This document shows positions 1 to 5,280 of a DNA stretch of 5,280 nt, in pieces. The notes under the pieces were generated by a model. It had not been told where the DNA came from. It ran no database searches and saw only the letters and a program-made list of their open reading frames with translations. The DNA lies in NCBI GenBank assembly GCA_945901965.1, contig CAMDMN010000171.1:1-5280 (forward strand), in the 5' to 3' direction. The translations under genes were made by a program, and so were the position numbers. This stretch comes from Legionella genomosp. 1 (GTDB lineage: Bacteria > Pseudomonadota > Gammaproteobacteria > Legionellales > Legionellaceae). The number at the start of each line of letters is the position of its first letter. Within the stretch, counting starts at the first letter, position 1.

Positions 1-71
1 AATGTATGTTTGTATTATTATAGCTCATTTTTTAAAGTTTATGTGCCACGTTTCTGTAATTTAACCTAAAG

Positions 72-100
72 TTGTAATAATTATCACAATAATTTATAAT
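72..100 (+). promoter_or_regulatory. Predicted sigma-70-type promoter for the wHTH-ATPase-STAS gene
   Basis: A -35-like TTGTAA (72-77, four of six consensus bases) is followed by a 17-bp spacer and a perfect TATAAT -10 (95-100). Transcription would start near 107, giving a leader of about 30 nt before the ATG at 137. A second TATAAT at 105-110, with TTATCA (81-86) 18 bp upstream, could be an overlapping alternative promoter. In DNA this AT-rich, TATAAT matches are cheap. The correct spacing and the position just ahead of the gene are what support the call. Confidence 0.5.
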
Positions 101-132
101 TAGTTATAATCGCAATTATAACTGGTTATAAT
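94..132. promoter_or_regulatory. Operator-like palindrome with phased half-site repeats
   Basis: A perfect 9-bp inverted repeat has arms AGTTATAAT (102-110) and ATTATAACT (115-123) around a 4-nt centre, CGCA. The core TTATAAT occurs in direct orientation at 94-100, 104-110 and 126-132, offsets of 10 and 22 bp that roughly match one and two helical turns. It occurs inverted at 115-121. The cluster covers the predicted -10 and start site, where a bound repressor would block transcription. The adjacent gene has an N-terminal winged helix, so autoregulation is the simplest inference. The repeats also resemble -10 boxes, so part of the pattern may be promoter sequence. Confidence 0.45.
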
Positions 133-136
133 AATC

Positions 137-1150
137 ATGAGCCAACAAGCAAAATCAATAAGAGAATATATTATAAAAAATCTTGAACATTATCCAGGCG
201 ATATTGTTGCTATGGCAGCAAAGCATTTTTTAGTAACGAGGACTACTGTTCATCGCCATTTGAATTATCTTATTAAGCAAGGGCTGATTATTAAATCTGG
301 AACAACACGAGATGTTAGATATAATTTGCAATCACGTTTAGCTAGGAAAATGTCATATAAAATTAGTCGTGGTCTGTCAGAATTTAACGTCTTTAAAAGT
401 GATTTTGAAGATATATTCTTGCAATTTCCTAAAAATATTTATGACATTTGTCTTTATGGTTTTACTGAAATTTTCAATAATGCAATTGACCATTCAGAAG
501 GAAGAAATATTACTGTTAGTACAGAATATGCCAATGATTGCCTAAGAATAACAATTGATGATGATGGGATTGGGCTTTTTAGTTTAATTAATGAATATTT
601 GAAGTTAGAAGATATTAGGGAGGCAATTTTGCAGATTAGTAAGGGTAAAATCACGACGTCTCCCGCCCATCATTCGGGTGAGGGCATATTTTTCACCTCT
701 AGAGTTTTTGATTGCTTTGATATTTATGCCAATAATTTACATTATTTTCGGGATAATTTAGAAAAAGATTGGGGGCTTGAGACTTTGTCTAATAAAACAA
801 AAGGCACAAGCGTTTGTTTGAGTATTCAAAGTGATTCTAAAACCAAGTTGGTTGAAGTTTTCGAGCATTATCAAGATCCTCAAAGTTTATCTTTTAACCG
901 CACTGAAATTCTTATCAAATTATCACAGTATGGCGATACACCTTTAATTTCACGTTCTCAAGCTAAAAGAATTATTATTGGTTTAGAAAAATTTCAACAT
1001 ATTACCCTCGATTTTTCAGGTGTAAGGCTTATTGGCCAAGGTTTTGTTGATGAGTTGTTTCGAGTGTTTTTAAACCAATACCCAGGTATAACTATTGAAT
1101 ATGTTCATGCTAATCCTGATGTGCAATTTATGATTCAACGTAGTCTTTAG
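137..1150 (+). CDS. Winged-helix, GHKL ATPase and STAS-like (DUF4325) fusion regulator
   Basis: This is probably a cytoplasmic regulatory protein; its target and biochemical output are unknown. Residues about 5-64 form a winged helix: an HTH at about 23-50 (RTTVHRHLNYL, then KQGLI) and a wing ending near RYNL. Residues about 75-232 are a GHKL/HATPase domain. Its N-box is E111..NNAIDHS (Asn115, His119), its G1 box is DDDGIG (141-146), and HSGEGIFF (179-186) is the G2-like loop; a GT pair lies at 223-224. The N-box, with Glu111 and a trailing His, resembles SpoIIAB/RsbW anti-sigma kinases. Residues about 252-337 form a STAS-like DUF4325 domain with DFSGV (292-296) and GQGFVDELF (300-308). No signal peptide or membrane segment is visible. 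ATG 137 is preferred because the winged helix begins directly after it, although no Shine-Dalgarno is visible. The gene lies 85 bp upstream of smc on the same strand. The domain calls are secure; the function is not. Confidence 0.85.
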   Translation: MSQQAKSIREYIIKNLEHYPGDIVAMAAKHFLVTRTTVHRHLNYLIKQGLIIKSGTTRDVRYNLQSRLARKMSYKISRGLSEFNVFKSDFEDIFLQFPKNIYDICLYGFTEIFNNAIDHSEGRNITVSTEYANDCLRITIDDDGIGLFSLINEYLKLEDIREAILQISKGKITTSPAHHSGEGIFFTSRVFDCFDIYANNLHYFRDNLEKDWGLETLSNKTKGTSVCLSIQSDSKTKLVEVFEHYQDPQSLSFNRTEILIKLSQYGDTPLISRSQAKRIIIGLEKFQHITLDFSGVRLIGQGFVDELFRVFLNQYPGITIEYVHANPDVQFMIQRSL

Positions 1151-1170
1151 ATCATTGGACCATTAGATCA
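1147..1170. repeat. Short direct repeat TTAGATCA across the stop codon
   Basis: TTAGATCA occurs at 1147-1154, overlapping the TAG stop of the regulator gene, and again at 1163-1170, a 16-bp offset. The repeat lies at the start of the 85-bp gap before smc. It could be a protein-binding site or chance in AT-rich DNA. No hairpin plus U-tract terminator was seen in this gap, so read-through from the upstream gene into smc is possible. Confidence 0.25.
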
Positions 1171-1235
1171 ATAATTGTGGCTGTATAAGGCTGATATGCG
1201 CTACAATCAATATTATTTAATTTTATCGCAACTCT

Positions 1236-4200
1236 ATGCATCTAAAACAATTAAAATTATCTGGCTTTAAATCGTTTGTCGATCCTACGACCATACCTTT
1301 TTGTAGCCAATTAATTGCAGTTGTGGGTCCTAATGGTTGTGGTAAATCAAATATTATCGATGCTGTGCGTTGGGTTATGGGTGAGGGTTCTGCTAAGAAT
1401 CTTCGTGGTGAGTCGATGGCCGATGTTATTTTTAAAGGCTCATCAAGTCGAAAATCAATAGGGCAAGCTTCAGTTGAACTGGTTTTTGATAACAGTTTAG
1501 GGCGATTAGGCGGCGCTTATGCAAGTTATCAAGAGATTGCTGTTAAGCGTTCAGTTACTCTTGATGGTGATTCTTTTTATTATCTTAATGGGACAAAATG
1601 TCGTAGACGAGATATTACGGATATTTTTCTAGGAACTGGCGCGCAAGCTCGAGGTTATTCAATTATTGGTCAAGATACTATTTCCCGCTTAGTTGAGGCG
1701 CGTCCTGAAGATTTGCGGGCATATCTTGAGGAAGCCGCAGGAGTTTCTAAATATAAAGATCGCCGCCGTGAAACCATGACTCGGATTGGCCATACCCGGG
1801 AAAATTTAGCGCGAGTTGCTGATATTCGTGATGAATTAGCTAAACAGATAGGTAAATTAGAGCGCCAAGCAAAAGCTGCCGAGCGCTATAAATTATTAAA
1901 ACAAAATGAGCGAGATTGTAAAGCACAAATTCTTGCCTTGAAATGGCAGGCGCTTATTCTTGAGCAAGAAAAGCTAAATTCAGAGTTATTAAAAGCCCAG
2001 CAAAACCATGGTACAGATCAGTTAAAAATTACCGATTTAGTTAAGGAAAATGCTAATTTACGAGAAAAATTATTTAATGCAGAAGAAGATTTTCAACAAG
2101 AGCAGTTAAGATTTTATCAATTAAACACAGAGATTGCTCGCCTTGAAGAAGCTATTCAACAAAAAAATCGTGAAAAAAGTCAGCAATTACAAGACAAACA
2201 ACAAATAGAGGCAGATATAGCTCTTGCAATTCTGCAGCTAAACCATGATGTAGAAACCCTTAATGCTAATGATAAAAAATTAATTGAATATCAGGAAGAA
2301 GTTAATAGATTGCAAGCTGAATTTGATAAATTTCAAATAATTTTAAATGACAAAGAGCTAAAAAAATCTAATTTATTAAGACAATGGCAAGAAGCTCAGG
2401 CCTTAGATAATAAATTAAAACGCGAAGAAGAAATCCATAAAATAAATCTTAAGCATTTAAAAGATCGCTACGAGCATTTAAGTTTAAGTTATTTGAAATC
2501 TAAAAAAGAGCAAGAAGAAATAGTAGTCGATACCTTTGCAGATGAATTAAAAATATTAGAAGCACAACTTGAAGATCTGATAAAGCTTAAAGAGGCTAAT
2601 TTAAGCGATGTAAAACACCTCACCGAAAAATTAACAAAAGATCGTCAAGAATTAACGACTATTGAGCAGCAATTACGTTTAACAGAAGATAATGTAAAAA
2701 AATTAGTAACTGAAGAGGCTTCGTTACTAGCCGCTCTTAATACCGCGTTGCAAAAAGAGTCCTTTGCACCAGAAAAACTTTCACAATGGGCCAAAAATTT
2801 ACGTTTGACCGAAACTTTTAAGTTGCCAGATAAATGGCTTAAATCTTGTGAGATGGTTTTAGGGGATAATTTATATGCTATTGTCCTTGATTCAATAAAA
2901 GAGCTAATTCCTTTATTATCAGATCTTAAAGGTCGTGATGTTTTATTTATTGAAAAAGGCCAATTATCAAGTAGTAGCAATAATTATCCACGTTTATTAG
3001 ATATGCTTGAATGGATTGTTCCTTGTCAATTAAATGCATTAGATGATATTTTTGCCGCAGATAATTTAGCAGAAGCTCTTTCTTGGTTGCCAAATTTAAA
3101 TAAAATTGAATCAATAGTAACTCCAGATGGATTTTGGTTAGGCCATGGTTTTATTAGAGTTCATGGCGAAATTAAAGATGATAATCTAGGCCTTTTAGTG
3201 CGAAAGCAGGCGTTAACTAAGTTAAAGGTCACTTTAAATTTAGAACAAGAGAAGCTAACAACGCTTAAAAATAGTCGTGATAAGCTTTATGCGGATATGG
3301 CTGAAAATGATCGCGTTAAATCTTTGGCAGAAAATGCATTAAAGCTCACTCATGAAGATTTACGCAATATCGAGACGAGTCTAAATAATAAAAGTGTCTC
3401 TAGCCAAAATTTGTTGAATAGAAGAGATAAATTAATTGATGAGTCTAAAGATTTAGAGTTAGCCATTGAAGATCTTATGGCAGAGATTATAATCGCTGAA
3501 AATAAATGGCAATTATCGGCAGATGCGATAAAACCGCAAGAAGAAAAGTTAAATAATTTAAATTCATTGAAATCTAGCATTGAAGAGGAGTTTTCTTCGG
3601 CCCGCCATAATGTAGATGCTTTAAGAGATGCTTTACATCAAGCGTTGCTTAACTCAGAGAAAGAAGCATTGGTTATTAAGCAATTGCAAGAAAATATTAC
3701 ACGAATTAAATGTAATATTGATAATTTAAATGAGCGCTTAATTAAGCTTAAAGCTTTAGTCGAAAAATCTATTAGCGCAGAACAAGATAATACTAATCTT
3801 GATGAAAAGCTTAAACTGCATCAGCAATTAGAGATTTCATTAGCAAATAAAAAAATGTTGGTCGATGATTTGCAGAAAAATTTAAATGAAAATGAGCGAG
3901 CAGAAAAAGAAGCAGGGCAGACCTCAGGCGTTTTACAAGAAAAAATTCAGCAACAACAATTGCAAGTTCAAGCATTATCGTTAAACGCTGAAAACATTGG
4001 TCTATTATTAAAAGAGTTGGATAGCGATGCAAATGATTTGATTGCAAAAATGGATTCGAATGCAACGGTGCCAATATTTGAGAAAAATTTAATCGATATT
4101 GTTGAAAAAATCTCTAAACTTGGCGATATTAACCTTATAGCAATTGATGAATATAAAACGGAATTAGAGCGCAAACAAAGTTTAGATGCGCAATATCAAG

Positions 4201-4745
4201 ATTTAATTGATGCTTTGGCTATTTTGGATACAGCTATTGCAAAAATGGATAAAGAGACAAGAATTCGTTTAAAAGATACTTTTGATCGATTGAACGAAGC
4301 ATTTCAAAAACTTTTTCCACGTCTTTTTGGTGGCGGACGTGCAAAGTTGGAGCTTACCTGTGATAATCTTCTAGAAGCAGGAATAATAGTAATGGCGGAA
4401 CCACCTGGAAAAAGAAATAGTAGTATTCATATGCTTTCTGGTGGTGAAAAAGCAATGACTGCAGTGGCATTGGTCTTTGCTATTTTTCAGCTTAATCCTT
4501 CGCCTTTTTGTATGTTAGATGAAGTAGATGCGCCGTTAGATGAAGCAAATATTCGCAGGTTTTGCGATTTAGTTAAAGAAATGTCACAATTAGTACAGTT
4601 CTTATTTATTACACATAATAAGGTAACGATGGAGATGGCAGATCATTTAATTGGGGTAACTATGCGGGAGCCAGGAGTTTCACGAGTGGTTACAGTTGAC
4701 GTAGAGGCTTTAGTCAATTCGACAACAGCCGAGCTATCTAGTTGA
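1236..4745 (+). CDS. smc: Chromosome segregation/condensation ATPase SMC
   Basis: SMC homodimers, with ScpA and ScpB in known systems, organise and extrude chromosomal DNA loops to support segregation. At 1169 residues the protein is full length for the family. The N-terminal head starts MHLKQLKLSGFKSFVDPT, the classic SMC opening, which fixes the start although no Shine-Dalgarno is visible. Walker A is GPNGCGKS (31-38), a conserved arginine lies in NLRGES (Arg58 region), and the Q-loop glutamine is Gln146 in YSIIGQDTI. A long coiled coil spans about 170-505, the hinge about 510-645 (KWLKSCEMVLGD at 533-544, TPDGFWLGHG at 629-638), and the returning coil about 655-955. The C-terminal head has LGDINLIAIDEY (962-973), LFGGGRAKL (1030-1038), the ABC signature LSGGEK (1067-1072), Walker B CMLDE with catalytic Glu1096, the D-loop VDAPLD, and the switch histidine 1127 (ITHNK). 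All ATPase motifs are intact. zipA follows 44 bp downstream on the same strand. No promoter could be assigned with confidence. Confidence 0.98.
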   Translation: MHLKQLKLSGFKSFVDPTTIPFCSQLIAVVGPNGCGKSNIIDAVRWVMGEGSAKNLRGESMADVIFKGSSSRKSIGQASVELVFDNSLGRLGGAYASYQEIAVKRSVTLDGDSFYYLNGTKCRRRDITDIFLGTGAQARGYSIIGQDTISRLVEARPEDLRAYLEEAAGVSKYKDRRRETMTRIGHTRENLARVADIRDELAKQIGKLERQAKAAERYKLLKQNERDCKAQILALKWQALILEQEKLNSELLKAQQNHGTDQLKITDLVKENANLREKLFNAEEDFQQEQLRFYQLNTEIARLEEAIQQKNREKSQQLQDKQQIEADIALAILQLNHDVETLNANDKKLIEYQEEVNRLQAEFDKFQIILNDKELKKSNLLRQWQEAQALDNKLKREEEIHKINLKHLKDRYEHLSLSYLKSKKEQEEIVVDTFADELKILEAQLEDLIKLKEANLSDVKHLTEKLTKDRQELTTIEQQLRLTEDNVKKLVTEEASLLAALNTALQKESFAPEKLSQWAKNLRLTETFKLPDKWLKSCEMVLGDNLYAIVLDSIKELIPLLSDLKGRDVLFIEKGQLSSSSNNYPRLLDMLEWIVPCQLNALDDIFAADNLAEALSWLPNLNKIESIVTPDGFWLGHGFIRVHGEIKDDNLGLLVRKQALTKLKVTLNLEQEKLTTLKNSRDKLYADMAENDRVKSLAENALKLTHEDLRNIETSLNNKSVSSQNLLNRRDKLIDESKDLELAIEDLMAEIIIAENKWQLSADAIKPQEEKLNNLNSLKSSIEEEFSSARHNVDALRDALHQALLNSEKEALVIKQLQENITRIKCNIDNLNERLIKLKALVEKSISAEQDNTNLDEKLKLHQQLEISLANKKMLVDDLQKNLNENERAEKEAGQTSGVLQEKIQQQQLQVQALSLNAENIGLLLKELDSDANDLIAKMDSNATVPIFEKNLIDIVEKISKLGDINLIAIDEYKTELERKQSLDAQYQDLIDALAILDTAIAKMDKETRIRLKDTFDRLNEAFQKLFPRLFGGGRAKLELTCDNLLEAGIIVMAEPPGKRNSSIHMLSGGEKAMTAVALVFAIFQLNPSPFCMLDEVDAPLDEANIRRFCDLVKEMSQLVQFLFITHNKVTMEMADHLIGVTMREPGVSRVVTVDVEALVNSTTAELSS

Positions 4746-4764
4746 TAGTTCTCTAATTTTTTTT
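4731..4764 (+). terminator. Weak hairpin plus U-tract at the smc stop (possible attenuator)
   Basis: GAGCTATC (4731-4738) can pair with GATAGTTC (4744-4751) as an 8-bp stem with one G-U pair and a 5-nt loop that includes the first base of the TGA stop. Eight T residues follow at 4757-4764. The stem has only three G-C pairs, and five bases separate it from the T-run, so full intrinsic termination is doubtful. Ribosomes finishing smc would cover the stem. It may modulate read-through into zipA, or it may be chance. Confidence 0.3.
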
Positions 4765-4778
4765 GTATATAACTGATT

Positions 4779-4783
4779 AGGAG
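4779..4783 (+). promoter_or_regulatory. Shine-Dalgarno of zipA
   Basis: AGGAG (4779-4783) lies 6 nt before the ATG at 4790, which is near-ideal spacing and fixes the zipA start. It is the only strong ribosome-binding site in the window; the two upstream genes have none visible. Confidence 0.85.
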
Positions 4784-4789
4784 TCAAAA

Positions 4790-5280
4790 ATGCCTGCAAA
4801 TTGGAGTTTAGTTTTAAATGTCTTGTTATTAATTGGGGTAGTTATTGCAATTAGTCGGATGATGAAAGCAAGGCGAGATAATTTAAATGAAGTTAATTTT
4901 GAGCCGCCAATTGGTAAAAATGAGGTTCCTCTTAATGATGATATAATTGCGGTGCGAAAAATTAATGGTGAGGAGCCGTCAGAATTACCTGTTTTGCAAC
5001 CTAAACTTAATCCGGTTCTAAGACCAAGTATGCATACATCTAAACATGCTGTTATACGGCCAATACATTCTATACCTTCTGTGAAATCAGTTAATATATT
5101 TAAAGATAAAAATGCGATGGATTCTAATAGCACCACGAGTGAATCTGTGATGATGTTTTTACTTGCGAAAGATAATCGCCAATTAGCAGGTTATGAATTA
5201 TTACAGACTGTTCTTGCCGCAGGATTAAGATTTGGTGATGGTCACTTATTCCATCGTCATCAATCCCCGAATGGTCAGGG
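4790..5280 (+). CDS. zipA: Cell division protein ZipA (5' part, cut by the window end)
   Basis: ZipA is an inner-membrane protein of the early divisome. It anchors and bundles FtsZ by binding the FtsZ C-terminal tail. The 163 complete codons show the expected order. A 6-residue periplasmic tip (MPANWS) and one hydrophobic helix (about 7-22, LVLNVLLLIGVVIAI) lead into a basic cytoplasmic patch (RMMKARR, 23-29) that gives N-out topology. A flexible linker spans about 31-116. The FtsZ-binding domain begins near 118 (SVMMFLLAKDN), and its family hallmarks are AGLRFGDGHLFHRHQSPNGQG (about 144-164; the equivalent in E. coli ZipA is FGDMNIYHRHLSPDGSG). Roughly 100 more residues are expected beyond the window. 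The linker is short and lacks the long Pro/Gln-rich tract of E. coli ZipA. Position directly after smc matches the smc-zipA order of many gammaproteobacteria, where ligA often comes next. An AGGAG site supports the start. Confidence 0.95.
   Translation, partial: MPANWSLVLNVLLLIGVVIAISRMMKARRDNLNEVNFEPPIGKNEVPLNDDIIAVRKINGEEPSELPVLQPKLNPVLRPSMHTSKHAVIRPIHSIPSVKSVNIFKDKNAMDSNSTTSESVMMFLLAKDNRQLAGYELLQTVLAAGLRFGDGHLFHRHQSPNGQ

Noticed and set aside
1..27. Minus-strand ATG at 27-25 as the start of a divergent gene running off the window
   Set aside because: Only nine codons are visible, with no Shine-Dalgarno before them, so nothing supports a gene.
1155..1216. Candidate smc promoter elements (TTGGAC, TTGTGG, TATAAG, TACAAT, TATTAT)
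   Set aside because: No pair has acceptable spacing: TTGTGG to TACAAT is 21 bp and TTGGAC to TATAAG is 23 bp. TACAAT at 1202-1207 alone is possible but too weak to annotate.
2645..2980. Open reading frame of about 111 codons on the minus strand inside smc
   Set aside because: It is antisense to the SMC coil and hinge region, and its Ser/Leu-rich composition is typical of a shadow of a coding strand. The smaller minus-strand frames at 454-654, 3350-3580, 3811-4074 and 3968-4174 are rejected for the same reason.
2161..3852. Several A7 runs inside smc (2161-2167, around 2696-2702, around 3848-3854) as slippage or frameshift sites
   Set aside because: The frame continues intact through all of them to the C-terminal ATPase motifs; such runs are expected for lysine-rich coiled coils in AT-rich DNA.
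4742..4773. Possible zipA promoter, TTGATA with TATATA or TATAAC
   Set aside because: TTGATA (4742-4747) matches well, but the start site would fall at about 4778, right at the Shine-Dalgarno, leaving almost no leader; the TATAAC alternative needs a 20-bp spacer.
4777..5136. Open reading frame of about 119 codons on the minus strand opposite zipA
   Set aside because: It lies entirely over the zipA start, membrane anchor and linker, which are supported by a strong Shine-Dalgarno and family motifs; its translation resembles no family I know.

Overview
The window reads as chromosomal DNA of an AT-rich gammaproteobacterium. ZipA is known only from Gammaproteobacteria. A canonical SMC (rather than MukB) directly upstream of zipA is the arrangement seen in pseudomonads, xanthomonads and Legionella. 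The AT-richness and the ZipA N-terminus (a very short periplasmic tip, one hydrophobic helix, then a basic patch) suggest Legionellales or a relative. This placement is inferred from family resemblance, not from a search.

Layout, all on the + strand. Positions 1-136 are a leader with a good sigma-70-like promoter and a perfect inverted repeat made of TTATAAT-type half-sites. Positions 137-1150 encode a 337-residue protein with an N-terminal winged helix, a GHKL/HATPase domain like that of anti-sigma-factor kinases, and a C-terminal STAS-like (DUF4325) domain. An 85-bp gap without a convincing terminator or promoter follows. Positions 1236-4745 encode a complete 1169-residue SMC chromosome-condensation ATPase. 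A 44-bp gap follows, with a weak hairpin and U-tract at the smc stop codon and a clear Shine-Dalgarno for the next gene. From 4790 to the window end is the 5' part of zipA: membrane anchor, short linker and the start of the FtsZ-binding domain.

SMC (chromosome organisation and segregation) and ZipA (tethering of FtsZ to the membrane) form a conserved chromosome-to-division gene pair. The upstream regulator is a one-polypeptide relative of a partner-switching module joined to a DNA-binding domain. Its palindromic leader suggests autoregulation. Whether it also affects smc-zipA is open; the short gap without an obvious terminator allows read-through.

No RNA genes, mobile elements or CRISPR arrays were seen. 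The window is mostly ordinary core genome. The regulator and its operator-like leader are the parts most worth a second look.
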